Of a stretch of DNA of 64,000 nucleotides, positions 51,517-64,000 are shown one piece after another. Source of the DNA: Anaeramoeba ignava. Its lineage: Eukaryota > Metamonada > Anaeramoebidae. The stretch is from positions 511,501-575,500 of the forward strand of contig JAPDFW010000103.1 in NCBI GenBank assembly GCA_028826165.1. The letters run 5' to 3'. Below the pieces are notes generated by a model, which had not been told where the DNA came from, ran no database searches, and saw nothing but the letters and a program-made list of their open reading frames with translations. The position numbers and the translations under genes are program-made. The number at the start of each line of letters is the position of its first letter. The first letter of the stretch is position 1.

Positions 51517-52943
51517 ATGATTCATTTTACCGACTTTATCCGCACTCCAGCAATATTTCATTATTCTCTTATTTTCTTTTTAATTTATGCATGCTTTATT
51601 ATACACAAGAAAGACGAAGAAAATCTTGATTTGAAATCAGAAATTGAAAATAAAAACAAAGAAATTAAAGAGAAAGATAAAAGTAATCAATATTTTCAAT
51701 CAGAAATTAAAGAGAAAGATAAAGAAATTGAAAAGAAAGATAAAGAAATTGGAAGAATGAAACCCGTTTTTGATAAATATTTGGAATATGAGAAATATTT
51801 GGAATTTAAAAAGAATTTTCCTCAATTTGCAGATTCAGAAATTATTACAAATGAAGAATATGCTAAGAAATTACAAGAATGGATAAATGATAATGATTTT
51901 TCTAAAATGAAATTGGGATTTTCAGCAAAAATAAATGGATTTGATTCTGAAATTTGGCATTCAATTTGTGATAATAAAGGAAAAACATTAATTATTATCA
52001 AAACAAAAGATAATTTTATTTTTGGAGGATTTACTCAAGTTGGATGGACAAAAGATAAATCAAAATGGAGAGAAGAAGATAGAAATAAATATTATGGATT
52101 TATTAAAGATTCAAATGCATTTATTTTTTCATTAAGAAATGATAAAGGAGATAGAAAACCAGAAAAATTTACAATTAAACAAGGAGAAGAAAAATATGCA
52201 ATTTTTTATTATTTAAATTATGGTCCAACTTTTGGAAGTAAATAATTTATATTTAATAAATATTTATTATTATAATTAAAATTAAATTAATAAATAATTC
52301 AAAATATTAATATAATAAATAATATTATTATTTCAATTTAAAATAAAATTAATTTTAAATTAAAATATTATTAATTATTATTAAAATTAATTAATTATCT
52401 TTATTAAAATAGGGAGTAAATATTTATATTTAATAAATATTTATTATTATAATTAAAATTACATTAATAAATAATCCAAAATATTAATATAATAAATAAT
52501 ATCATTATTTCAATTTAAAATAAAATTAATTTTAAATTAAATTATTATTAATTATTATTAAAATTAATTATTTATCTTTATTAAAATAGTTTGTAAATAA
52601 TTTTTATTTAATAAATATTTATTATTATAATTAAAATTACATTAATAAATAATCCAAAATATTAATATAATAAATGATATTATTATTCCAATTTAAAATA
52701 AAATTAATTTTAAATTAAATTATTATTAATTATTATTAAAATTAATTATTTATCTTTATTAAAATATTTATAGCTGATATTTTTGTAGATTCTGATTTAA
52801 AAAGTGGATATTCAGATTTTGGTTATAGTTACAATCTACCTGATAGAATTACATATGGAACAAATGAAGCTAAAAGTTATTTAGCTGGTTCTTATGATGA
52901 ATGGGTTGTTGATGAACTTGAGACTTATTTCATTGAAAATTAA
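51517..52943 (+). CDS. Membrane-anchored TLDc domain protein
   Basis: TLDc proteins are linked to oxidative-stress protection and V-ATPase binding in animals; in protists the role is open. Two exons, 51517-52237 and 52774-52943, give 891 nt, 296 residues. Residues 15-30 (FHYSLIFFLIYACFII) form one membrane helix. Residues 35-85 are a charged coiled coil (KEIKEKDKEIEKKDKEIG). The TLDc domain starts about 130: MKLGFSAKINGFDSEIWHSI, CDNKGKTLIIIKTKDNFIFG, SNAFIFSLRNDKG, and in exon 2 SGYSDFGYSYNLPDRITYG and YLAGSYDEWVVDELETYFIE. The exon junction changes the expected FGGG-D stretch to FGTD. The intron is three tandem copies of one unit. The 5' flank is A-rich. Confidence 0.93.
52238..52773 (+). 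repeat. Triplicated intron in the TLDc gene
   Basis: Three tandem units of 178, 177 and 181 nt begin with GTAAATA at 52238, 52416 and 52593. The first two end with TTAAAATAG, the third with TTTATAG. Three bases lie between each internal AG and the next GT (GGA at 52413-52415, TTT at 52590-52592). Either one 536-nt intron is removed or two 3-nt microexons are possible; both keep the frame. Confidence 0.8.
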
Positions 52944-53463
52944 TTTATAACAAGAAAATCAGACTTTTTTTTGTCATTTTTGTTTCAAAATTTAATTCAA
53001 TTTTCATTTACTTTCAATTAAATTAAATTCTTTAAATCAATAAATAAGAAACAAATCAAATTTTAAAAAATTTAATTTTAATTTAAAAATATTATTAAAA
53101 AGAAGATTAAATGAAAAAATGAAAAATCAAAAAAATATAAAAATTGAAAAGATAAATTAACTACTTTAAATAAAGAAATATTAATAAAATATATAAAATA
53201 AAATTAATTTAAATTAAATTATTTAATATTATTGATTTAAATTATGAAATAAATTAATTAAAATATTTTATTAATTTTATTAAAATATTGGGAATAATTT
53301 TGTATTGTTTTAAATAAAGAAATATTAATAAAATATATAAAATAAAATTAATTTAAATTAAATTATTTAATATTATTTATTTAAATTATGAAATAAATTA
53401 ATTAAAATATTGGAAATAATTTTATATTGTTTTAAATATTAATAAAATTTATTTAATATTTCT
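52944..53463. repeat. Convergent intergenic region, TLDc to INTS1
   Basis: About 200 bp of mixed A/T sequence after the TLDc stop, then about 120-140 bp units (TTAAATAAAGAAATATTAAT, AAATTATGAAATAAATTAAT) repeated two to three times up to the INTS1 stop codon. Confidence 0.65.
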
Positions 53464-56400
53464 TTATTTAAATTTTGGAATAAAAGGAATAATTTCTTGT
53501 TGTTGTTGTTGTTTCTCTTTTTCTTTCTGATCTTCAAATATTTCTCCAAATAAAATTTCTTTAATAACTTCTGTGGATTCGTTTTTCAAATTAAATAAGC
53601 GATTAAACAATAAAGAAAACAAATCATTTGGACAAAATAAAATTAATTGAGGAATAAATTGCAAAGAATTTTGACGAATTAATTTTGAAGAATTGGATAA
53701 CCTTTGCAAACTTGAGCGCATAACCAAAGAACAAGTAGAATATTTTGGGGAAACAATCAGACATCTTTTGATTAATTTGTAAGAAAGCATTGGAACATTT
53801 TGATTTTGGATTTGAGTCAAAAAAAGCAATTCTTGAATAAATAACTCAAGAACATTTGGGAGTTGAATTGTTCCTGCATCAAGCTCTTTCAAAGCATCTT
53901 CAATTTGTTCATAAGTGTTTGAATTAGGATCTAGTCGTGATTTAAATTGTTCAAATGATTCTTCTGATTGGAATGATCTGAAGTCGTCTTCATTGATTTG
54001 ATTTGATGATTTTTTGGAAATTATATCCAAAAGAAGTTGAACCTTTTTGAGTTCAAAATATTTTTCGTGGAATCTGGTTATGTATCGTGAATAGCTCTGA
54101 ATTTTCTTTCGATAACGTTTTTTTGCGAGTCCACAATAGCATAAAAAGGTGATAATTTTGGAAAATAAAGAAATCAATTTTTTCTCTTTCAGTTTTGTTG
54201 ATTTAATAAATTCAAGAAACATTTCAACAATAAATTCAGTTTTTTCGTGATGGAAAACAAAAGGCTTCAACAAAAGCAGTATTCCCACAATATAGCTAAA
54301 TAATCTGTGGTAATTTTGGTCCAAAAAGCCTGGGAATTCGACATAAATTTTGCCTTCAATAAGTGAGAAAAAATTTGGGATAAATCTGTAAACTATAAGA
54401 GGATGATTAAGAGCTAAATAGCATAATTTGGTGTATCCTTTGTTTGATTGGCTTATTGATGTCAAGCATCTTAGGTATTTATATAGCGATTCATCTAATC
54501 CTGATGATGATATTTGAGTTGCAAATGGCAAATAATTTACTGAATTAACCAATTGATTTTTGGTTTGAAAGGCAATGAATCTTTCTGGATATTCAAAATA
54601 AAGACGAAGTAATAGTTGTTTTGTTGGGTTAATTGTTGTTTTTTCTTCTATAATTTGCTTTTCCTTCATTTTCTTTTTTTTTGTAAAATTGGATTGATTT
54701 CTGTTGATAAGACTATAAATTACTGGTATGAAAATTGATTGGCTTTCACTTGCTGAAAGTAATAATTGGATTCTATTGTCCTGAATTTTTTGTTGTGATA
54801 TTGATTCTGATTCATATAAAATCCAATTTGTAAGTGAAATTATATTTTGCGGATCAATTTTGCTTTCAAAATATTCATTCCCAATACTTTTGAATTTGCG
54901 AATCATGAGATGAACAATATCTAAAAGGTTTTTTGCTTGTATTTGAGAGATTTTGGGGTTTTCGTTCAATAAAAAAATGAGTAATTTTTGAAGGAAATTA
55001 AGATCTGAATTGGAAACAATAAAAGTGATTAAGTAATAAATTTGGGGATTTTCAAATGAAAGTAAATCCTTCATTTGTTCTAAAGTTGGATATATTCCTG
55101 ATCTTTGGAAAAGCTCGTAATAATCAAACAGAATTCCTTTAGGGAATTTTGAGTAATCCTTCTGTAATTTAGGTGTTAAATTTTGTTCGTTTTTCATATT
55201 TTGATGGAATATTGATAAGATAATTTGTTGAATTTGAATTTCTGTTAATTTCTCTTCTTGTGTTAATTTAAGAAGAAATTTTTCGAAATGGGATGGATTA
55301 TCAGCTAATAGTTTTATTCCTTTGTTTGCAGACAATTCCAATTTTCTTGATTTTGTGGTTTTTGTTTTTTTTGCATTTTTTGGGTATTTTTGGGAAATAT
55401 TATTGATATAACTTGAAATTACTAATTGATATGTATTTATTAAATTTTGATTTGATTTTGTGCCAATAATATAATTATTTATACTTGATTGAATTGATTT
55501 GAAAATTTCTAGGATCATTTGAGAATAATCTTGGTTTTCTAAACTAAAAGAGAATAATCTTGAAAGTAGAGGAAGTGAATATAGAGAATTTTCAAGAAAA
55601 TTATTTAAGAAGATTTGATTTTTAAGCAATTTTGAAAATTGTTCAATAAATTCGCTGTTGATATTTATATTTGTTATTGATGTAATTAAATCATCTTGTT
55701 TTGTTTTTAAATTTAAAAAGATATTCAAATCAAATTGTTCATTTTGGATTTTGATATTTTGGATTTTGGATTGATTAGAAATTAAGGTTCTCTTTTGTTT
55801 AATTTTTGTTTTGGTTTTGTTTTTGTTTTTAATTAAAGAATTTAATAACTCATTTTCTTTTTTTATAAATCCCATTTTTTTCCATAAATTAAGTTTTAAA
55901 ATGATCATATTCAATTGATTTGATTCTAAATTATCAAAAATTTGTGAATTTTTTTGGGTAAATTTTATAATTGAATGAATTGATTCTTCTGATAATCCAT
56001 ATAAATTAAATAATTTTGGAATTGAATCTGGAGATAAAAATTGGAAGGAAAAATCAATCATTTTGGGGGAATTTGATGAGATCAATAACAATAAATATTC
56101 CTCTTTGATTTTTAGTTTATTTTTTCTCTTCTTTTCTTTATGAAGGATAAGTTTTGATAGTTTTTTAATCAAATTTTCATCATTTTGTCTTGATTTCACA
56201 TATAATGCTAAAAGAGTAACAAGAGATTTTTTATCATTTGAATGAATATTTTGGATAAAAATGTCGCATATTTGAGGTTCATGAAGTAAATATGATAAAA
56301 CCAATTCTCTTTTTGAAATGAAATTAGTTAAAAATTTATCCAAATCTTTTGCAGAATTTTGGTGAAGAAATGTGATATATCCGATTAAAGAACAAGAATC

Positions 56401-59400
56401 AGTTTCAAATAACAATATTTTTTTAATGAAATTGTGGAAATCATCTTGAATATTTTGATAGAAAATTGAATCACAAATTGCGGAAACTGTTTCGAAAGTC
56501 AAGCAATCATTGGAATAATCGAAACATGTTTTATTTTGATAATTTAATAATAATGTTCTTAAAAATCTTCTCCATAAAGCTCTTTTGTGTGAATTTCGAG
56601 AACATAAATGGATTGATAAGTAATCAATAATATTTATGAAATTCTTTTTGCAATTTAATGAATCATCTTGAATTCTATTTGTTAATTCCAATAAAATATC
56701 TCTTGTTAATTTAATATTTTGATCCTTTGTTAATGTTGATTTGTCTTCATTATCCAATTCCATTTCAATTTCTTTTGTATTTAAATTTTCTATTTTCATA
56801 TTACTGTTATTTTTCTCATCAGTTTTTGTTTTATTATTTATTGATAAAATATCAGCAAATAAATCAATTTTTTGTATTTTTCGGGAATTTCTATTTTCAT
56901 CACCAACAAGAGATTTTATTTGGAAGAAAACCAAATCACAAAGAAATTTTATTGAAATGACTTGAAGTAATTGGATATCATTTCGGATTATTCTTAATAA
57001 CCAACTTGGATTTTGGAAAATTTGGTTTTCTTTTTGAGTAATTAAATCCAATACAAATTGATGAGATTGAAAAGAAGCAATTTTTTTAGCAAGATTAAAT
57101 TTTGAATCATAAAGAGCACAATTTTGCAAAATGTTTTCAGGAATATTTTTGGTAATTTGATTTTTTTGTGAAATATCAAAAATCATTAAATTTTCTGTAA
57201 GTGATTTTGGGAATTGGTATGTAGTAATTAATTGATTAATTTTAGTTTTTTCAAAATTTGTAAGTTGTTGATTTGAAGATTTGTTTTGGATTTGGTTATC
57301 AATAAGTGATGATGATTCATTGATCATAATAAATTCCATTAGATTCTTAACAAGAATAAAAGAGTTCCAAAGTTCTTTGCCAAGAGATTGAGTATTAAAG
57401 CAAGAAAATATAAACAATAAAGTAATACTTTTCCAAAAAAGATCAGAAACGAAAAAATTTTCTTTTTGAATAAATTCGAGATTATTATTAAAAGGAAATA
57501 AATTTTGATTTAAATGGTTATAAAAAAGAGATGAACTCATAAGTAAGCTAATTAATGTTGAATTGCAAGTTATAATAAGCGGATGAGTTTGGTTTGTTGA
57601 TAATGAGCGTATTACTAGTTTTTCAACAAGAGAAATTGAATCATTTGAAGAAATAAGAGATTCTTTTTGGAAATCTTTATAAATCAATTTTAAATTATCA
57701 ATAAATTCTGAATTATCATCACATTTTACAAAATTATTATTTAAATCATATTCTTCAGAATCAGGAACGAACAAACTCCAAAAGGGCATTTTGAGGATGT
57801 TTATTATTGTTTCTTCTTGAAATAAGCTTTTGTTTTGGAGAATATCAAGAATATTTTGATGTGATTCTCTTGATTGAGTATGCAATTTTAAATAAGAAGG
57901 AGGTTGAATAAAGAACAAGTCTTGCATTATTTGAGCAGATACTTGATTGATTGAATTTGAGAGGATTTTGGGTAGTTGATATAAGCACCATCTAGTTGAA
58001 TAAAGTTGAATTTTTGATATAACTTCCAAAATTTCATTTTCATTTTCATTTGATTTGGATGATTGTTTTGATAAAAAGAAGAAAATAAAAGCAGAAACCA
58101 TTTGTCCAATAGAAATCATCCATTGATTCTTCTCGTTTTGGTTAATTTGAATTAAACCTGAAATATTTTGGATATTCATTAATGTTTTGCAAATCAAAGA
58201 ATAATCAAGTTCATAATGAATTTCTTTTGTGATTGTTTTGCAGATATTTGTTAAATGTTCGTGATATTCTTGGTTTTTTGAAAGGGATTGGAGTGAGAAA
58301 CCTATTAATTCTTCGATATTTTGTTGCAAAGATACAGGAAGGTATAAAGGAATCATTCTGCAATTTCCACTTGAAGCACCAAAAACAGTTGTTTTTCCTG
58401 AAAAAACTTTTGAGTATTTGATTTGTTCATGAATTTCTTGAGTGATGAAATGATCAACAACAATTTGGGCGTATTTTGGGTTGTTATCCAATATTGTATG
58501 AATGCATTCTTTTTTGAGTGTTTCATCTGTGACTTTTACCTGCAATTTGATGATGTTTTTAACTGTATTTTCATCGTGTTGATTGACTGAACAATATTTG
58601 GCTATTTGTCTTATTAATTTTTTAGGTGATCCTTTAAAAACTGGGTTATTTAACCAATTTGATAAATGCAATGATCCAAAATATCTTGATTCTGGGAAGT
58701 ATATTGTGCTTAGAATCAATAATAGTGTTGATTTCTGGTCGTTGAGATTGTTTTGTTGTTCAATTCTTGAGTGAATAATTTTTAAGATTTTTTCTTTCAT
58801 TTGATTTTTGAAATTTGGATTGTGATCATATCTGTTATAGATTTTATAATCTTCGTTATTATGGTTGCTAAAATTATTTTGATAAATTGATTTAATTGAT
58901 TCTGGTGGATCTTTTTTTTTTATAAATATAAATATAAAAATAAATATAAATATAAATATAAATATAAATATAAATATAAATATAAATATAAATATAAATA
59001 TAAATATAAATATAAGTATAAATATAAATATAAATATAAATATAAATATAAATATAAAAATAAATATAAATATAAATATAAATATAAATATATAAAAATA
59101 AATATAATAATACAATTATCAGGTTTAAAAACTGTTTCAATATTTAGTATAAATAAAAAAGCGAGATCATGATCTATCCATTTTCTTTGATTAGTTGCAT
59201 CTTCTATGTATGCCTATTCACAATAAATTTACAAAATATTTAAATCAATTATTTAAATCAATTATTTAAATCAATTATTTAAATCAATTATTCAAATCAA
59301 ATATTTAAATCAATATATTTAAATCAATATATTTAAATCAAATATTTAAATCAATATATTTAAATCAAATATTTAAATCAATATATTTAAATCAAATATT

Positions 59401-60007
59401 TAAATCAATATATTTAAATCAAATATTTAAATCAATATATTTAAATCAATATATTTAAATCAATATATTTAAATCAAAATATTTAAATCAAATTTCTAAA
59501 TCAAATATTTAAATCAATTATTTAAATCAAATATTTAAATAAATATTTAAATTAAATTTAAATCAAATATTTAAGTTTCCAAATTAAATTTAATAAAAAA
59601 TAAATTTATAAAATATTTTGGAATAAAAAATAGAAAAAAAAAAGGAATACATAAACAAAAGATTCTGGCCATTCAAAAGTATTATAAAATGTTCTATTAA
59701 GAATTTGACATGCAAGTAATGGTAAAATAGAAGATTTAGAATAGAATAAATTAATAAACATTTGAACAATTTCTTCATTTAAAAAAAATTTAAAAAATTT
59801 TTGATTTAAAAATAAAAGAACAATAAAAATTGTTTTATCTGGTTTTTCTTGTTGAAGAAAAATAAAGCATTCTTTAAAAAGAGAAATTATTCTTTCTTTA
59901 TCTTCATTTAAAAAAGCTTTTTGAAATGCTGTAAAAATAATTGAATTTTCGATTTCTTTTTGTTGTTGTTGATTTTTTTTTTGATTTTGTTGTTGATAAT
60001 ATTGCAT
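53464..60007 (-). CDS. INTS1: Integrator complex subunit 1 (INTS1)
   Basis: INTS1 is the large scaffold of the Integrator complex, which cleaves snRNA 3' ends and terminates paused RNA polymerase II. Exons 59651-60007, 59114-59213 and 53464-58910 give 5904 nt, 1967 residues, in frame (human about 2190). The N-terminus reads [20 protein letters not shown], close to the human WPEVFVKVYIEDSLGERIW segment. Helical-repeat stretches follow: [59 protein letters not shown]. From about residue 1640 comes the best-conserved block, [20 protein letters not shown] and [20 protein letters not shown], then a DALKELD...[10 protein letters not shown] segment. Motif comparison is from memory of the human protein. 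The N-terminus is Gln-rich ([16 protein letters not shown]). Intron 2 (58911-59113) is a TAAATA repeat, intron 1 (59214-59650) an ATTTAAATCAAT repeat. Confidence 0.88.
59214..59650 (-). repeat. INTS1 intron 1, TTGATTTAAATAATT-type repeat
   Basis: 437 nt, donor GTATTCCTTT, acceptor GAATAG, core of ATATTGATTTAAAT units on the sense strand. Confidence 0.8.
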
Positions 60008-62016
60008 TTTGTTTTATTTATTATTTTTTTAACAATTTATAAAAGAAAATAAAAGAAAGTAAAAGAAAGTAAAAGAAAGTAAAGTTAAAACTGATCTTTT
60101 TTTTTTTTAATTAAATTAATTTTTTTTTTTAATTTTTTTTTTCTTTTTTTTTCTTTTTTTCTTTAAAATTTAATTTTATATTAATTTATAAATAAATTAT
60201 TATTTAATTATTATTAAAAATATTAATATAATTTTAATTAAATATTTTATTCAATTTTTTATTTAAATTTAAGTTTATTTTAAATTATAATTAATTTATA
60301 TTTTATTTTAAAATTTAATTTTATATTAATTTATAAATAAATTGTTATTAAATATTATTAAAAATATTAATATAATTTTAATTAAATATTTTAATCAATT
60401 TTTTATTTAAATTTAAATTTATTTTAAATTATAATTAATTTATATTTTATTTTAAAATTTAATTTTATATTAATTTATAAATAAATTATTATTAATTATT
60501 ATTAAAAATATTATTATAATTTTAAATTAAATATTTTATTCAATTTTTATTTAAATTTAAGTTTATTTTAAATTATAATTAATTTATATTTTATTTTAAA
60601 ATTTAATTTTATATTAATTTATAAATAAATTATTATTAAATTATAATTAAAAAATATTAATATAATTTTTAATTAAATATTTTAATCAATTTTTATTTAA
60701 ATTTAAATTTATTTTTAAATTATAATTAATTAATATTTTGTTTTAAAATTTAATTTTATATTAATTTATAAATAAATTATTATTAAATATTATTAAAAAT
60801 ATTAATATAATTTTAATTAATATTTTATTCAATTTTTATTTAAATTTAAGTTTATTCTAAATTATAATTAATTTATATTTTGTTTTTAAATTTAATTTTA
60901 TATTAATTTATAAATAAATTATTAATAAATATTATTAAAAATATTATTATAATTTTTAATTAAATATTTTAATCAATTTTTATTTAAATTTAAGTTTATT
61001 TTAAATTATAATTAATTTATATTTTATTTTAAAATTTAATTTTTATATTAATTTATAAATAAATTATTATTAAATATTATTAAAAATATTAATATAATTT
61101 TAATTAAATATTTTATTCAATTTTTATTTTAAATTTAAATTTATTTTAAATTATAATTAATTTATATTTTATTTTTAAATTTAATTTTTTATATTAATTT
61201 ATAAATAAATTATTAATAAATATTATTAAAAATATTAATAAAATTTTAATTAAATATTTTAATCAATTTTTATTTAAATTTAAATTTATTTTAAATTATA
61301 ATTAATTAATATTTTATTTTAAAATTTAATTTTATATTAATTTATAAATAAATTATTATTAAATTATAATTAAAAATATTAATATAATTTTTAATTAATA
61401 TTTTATTCAATTTTTATTTAAATTTAAGTTTATTTTAAATTATAATTAATTAATATTTTGTTTTTAAATTTAATTTTATATTAATTTATAAATAAATTAT
61501 TATAAATATAATTAAAAATATTAATATAATTTAAATTAAATATTTTATTCAATTTTTATTTAAATTTAAGTTTATTTTAAATTATAATTAATTAATATTT
61601 TGTTTTTAAAATTTAATTTTATATTAATTTATAAATAAATTATTAATAAATATTATTAAAAATATTAATATAATTTTAATTAAATATTTTATTCAATTTT
61701 TATTTAAAATTTAAATTTATTTTTAAATTATAATTAATTTTATTTTTAAATTTAATTTTATATTAATTTATAAATAAATTATTATTAAATTATTATTAAA
61801 AATATTAATATAATTTTAATTAAATATTTTATTTAATTTTTTATTTAAATTTAAATTTATTTTAAATTATAATTAATTTATATTTTATTTTTAAATTTAA
61901 TTTTATATTAATTTACAAATAAATTATTATTAAATTATTATTAAAAATATTAATAAAATTTAAATTAGAAAATTAAAAAAATTTTTCTTTTTATTTTTAA
62001 AATGTAAAAAAAAAAA
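60008..62016. repeat. 145-bp satellite between INTS1 and RasGAP
   Basis: From about 60170 to 61960 a unit of 144-145 bp recurs about twelve times, marked by TTAATTTTATATTAATTTAT at 60170, 60315, 60459, 60603 and onward. Copies differ by small indels. The first 160 bp upstream of INTS1 are AAAGAAAGTAAAAG units and T runs, probably its promoter. Unlike the introns the unit contains AAGTTT, with AG and GT. Confidence 0.85.
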
Positions 62017-64000
62017 TCATTTTTCAATTAAATTTTCAATAAAATCGAAAACAAAAGGAGTTAAAGTTTTAGTAGTATCATAATGAAGAAGAACATCACG
62101 AATATCTTCAAAATTTCTTGAAATATAACTACGAATATAAGCTAAAGATTCTTGAATTTGAGAATTTGATAAAGGTTTAAATTCTTGAATCCAAATATTT
62201 TTCCGATTTGGAATTTGAATCAATTCATGATAAAGTCTAGTAACATAAACTGAAGTTTGAGCAATAAAGGAATTTAAACAAACAAGATTTCCAACTGTTA
62301 TTTCTGTTTGATTTGCGATATTTTGGATAATTTTCGAAATTAAAACAAGATTCTTTCTTGTTGTTATATCAACTTTTTCCTTTTCAATAATTCCAAAAGC
62401 TTCAGGAGTTGCAATTGCAGGTACAAAAAATCGAAGGAAAATGAAGCTATTGATTGCTCTAAAAGTTGCAAGAGGATATATTCTCTTGATTGTTTTGTCT
62501 ATCCATGAAGCTATCTCAAAAAATGGAACTGGAATTTGATTTAATGATCCTATTATTTTTGAAATGAATTCACTTGATATTGTTATAATTGCGTTTTTAT
62601 TTCTTTCTGCTGCTTCTTTTCCAACTCGATCGGAATCTACTTCTAAATATGTTTTGATTTGACGTACGCTTGCTATTAAGGAACTTATTGTTTCTTTTAA
62701 ATATGCTTCTCCAACCATATGTGAATATACTCCTAATGCTTTTGAAGGGAAAGTTGATGATCTAAATAATGAAATATCGGTAGCTATTTATTTTATAAAA
62801 ATAAATTTAAATTTAAATATTTGATTTATAAATTTAAATATTTGATTTATAAATTTAAATAATTGATTTAAATATTTTATTTAAATATTTGATTTGAATA
62901 TTTAATTTAAATATTTGATTTAAATAATTGATTTAAATATTTGATTTAAATATTTAATTTAAATATTTGATTTAAATATTTAATTTAAATATATTGATTT
63001 AAATATTTGATTTAAATATTTGATTTATAAATTTAAATAATTGATTTAAATAATTGATTTAAATATTTGATTTAAATATTAGATTTAAATATTTGATTTA
63101 AATATTTTATTTAAATATTTGATTTAAATAATTGATTTAAATATTTGATTTAAATAATTGATTTAAATATATGATTTAAATATTTGATTTAAATATATGA
63201 TTTAAATATTTGATTTAAATATTTAATTTAAATATTTGATTTAAATAATTGATTTAAATATTTGATTTGGAAATTTAAATAAATATTTGATTTAAATAAT
63301 TGATTTATAAATTTAAATATTACTCTTTTCAACTGTAATTTCTTGATGAATTAATGCTCTAATTAATTGATGTGCTTTGTTTTTTGAATAAAATGAATAA
63401 ACTAATGCTTGTGCTAAAGATGTTCCTGTTTCAAATCCTTTTTCATAAATTCTTGTTGAATCATTTTCTATAATTGCTGATGCTAAAATCATTCTATTAT
63501 CAACTAAAAGATTATGAAGAATAATATTATCAGGATCTTTATAACATAATTGCTTAATAATACTAATATAATTATTCTATTAAAGAAATATTTTTAATTT
63601 GATTTTAATTTAAATTTTAATTTTGATTTTGATTTTAATTTTAATTTTACATTCAATGCTCTTTTTCTTTTAAGAATTTCAGAAACCCAAATATCTTTTT
63701 CAGTTTCAAAAGAAACTTTAATTTGAATAGTTTTTCCAGTATAAGAATCACGAATAAGAAAAATTTTATTAAAATCTAATTGTTCATCTTGAATAGATTT
63801 TTCATTTGAAACAATTTTCTTTGATTTAAGAGGAGTTGAAGGAAGAGATTGAGCCCTTTTTTCTTGAGTTAATTTAAACCTAGCATTGAAATTAGTATTA
63901 GTAATCAATTTTGATTCCAAAACATTTTTTTGGAAAACTGAAATATCTTTAAGTTTAAGTGATCCAATTTTTTCTATTTTTTCACTTGATTTATAAAATT
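62017..64000 (-). CDS. Ras GTPase-activating protein with PH-like region, 5' truncated by window edge
   Basis: RasGAPs switch off Ras by supplying an arginine finger for GTP hydrolysis. Exons seen: 63651 to beyond 64000, 63324-63576 and 62017-62783. The first carries SYTGKTIQIKVSFETEKDIW, the end of a PH-like domain. The second gives AQALVYSFYSKNKAHQLIRA. The third starts TDISLFRSSTFPSKALGVYS, where the LFR arginine is the expected finger and -S-FPSKA- the motif around it. FIFLRFFVPAIATPEAFGII and LVLISKIIQNIANQTE are the hallmark second and third blocks. The stop is TAA at 62017. The N-terminus is outside the window. Joins are in phase (0 and 1). The intron at 62784-63323 is an ATTTAAATCAAAT repeat and the one at 63577-63650 only 74 nt. 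Confidence 0.92.

Noticed and set aside
60170-61960. Centromere
   Set aside because: The satellite block is small (about 1.8 kb) and lies between two normal genes; unit length alone is not enough to call it.

Overview
This window is nuclear DNA from a very AT-rich unicellular eukaryote. Twelve protein-coding genes are spread over both strands. Most are cut by spliceosomal introns, many of them long and built almost wholly of simple repeats. The genes encode typical eukaryotic machinery: importin alpha, an R-SNARE, clathrin heavy chain, Integrator subunit 1, RasGAP, RhoGEF, TLDc and an ELAPOR-like receptor. Every stop I checked is TAA, and the standard code fits throughout. The style (AT-rich, repeat-filled introns, ankyrin-RhoGEF and TLDc proteins) recalls free-living amoebae such as Anaeramoeba, but that is an inference; nothing in the window fixes the species.

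Layout. 1-1145: 3' end of importin alpha (+). 2735-9080: two tandem copies of a five-exon PRPP-synthetase-like gene (-), each with a textbook AT-AC (U12-type) intron. 9281-13340: rhomboid protease (-) whose N-terminal region is a 1.5 kb hexamer tract. 13690-19415: ankyrin-DH-PH RhoGEF (+). 19536-22023: PEX22-like peroxin (-). 22144-24536: VAMP7-like R-SNARE (-). 24663-29142: clathrin heavy chain that ends after about 627 residues (+). 29273-33725: a Pol III cluster of ten related tRNA or tRNA-like genes plus one relic, with about 70-bp spacer repeats and TATA boxes. 34269-37944: NRF-type acyltransferase-3 (-). 37945-40818: divergent intergenic region filled by a 24-bp minisatellite. 40819-46052: long-chain acyl-CoA synthetase (+). 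46188-50995: ELAPOR-like receptor (+). 51517-52943: TLDc protein (+) with a triplicated intron. 53464-60007: Integrator subunit 1 (-). 60008-62016: 145-bp satellite. 62017-64000: RasGAP (-), running off the right edge.

The genes do not form an operon. Several belong to membrane traffic and signalling (R-SNARE, clathrin, RhoGEF, RasGAP, rhomboid, ELAPOR-like), two to lipid metabolism (acyltransferase, ACSL), and PEX22 to peroxisomes. Exon boundaries were set by hand from splice sites and family conservation. In nine of the eleven complete genes (both PRPP synthetase copies, RhoGEF, R-SNARE, clathrin, acyltransferase, ACSL, TLDc, INTS1) the joined exons give an uninterrupted frame of whole codons. 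The rhomboid tract, the ELAPOR tail and the first PEX22 junction do not resolve cleanly and are flagged.

The most notable observations are: the AT-AC intron kept in both PRPP synthetase copies; repeat-filled introns that almost entirely lack AG and GT on the sense strand only; a leg-less clathrin heavy chain; a family of Asp/Glu-like tRNAs with altered anticodons; and a tandemly triplicated intron that keeps internal splice sites.
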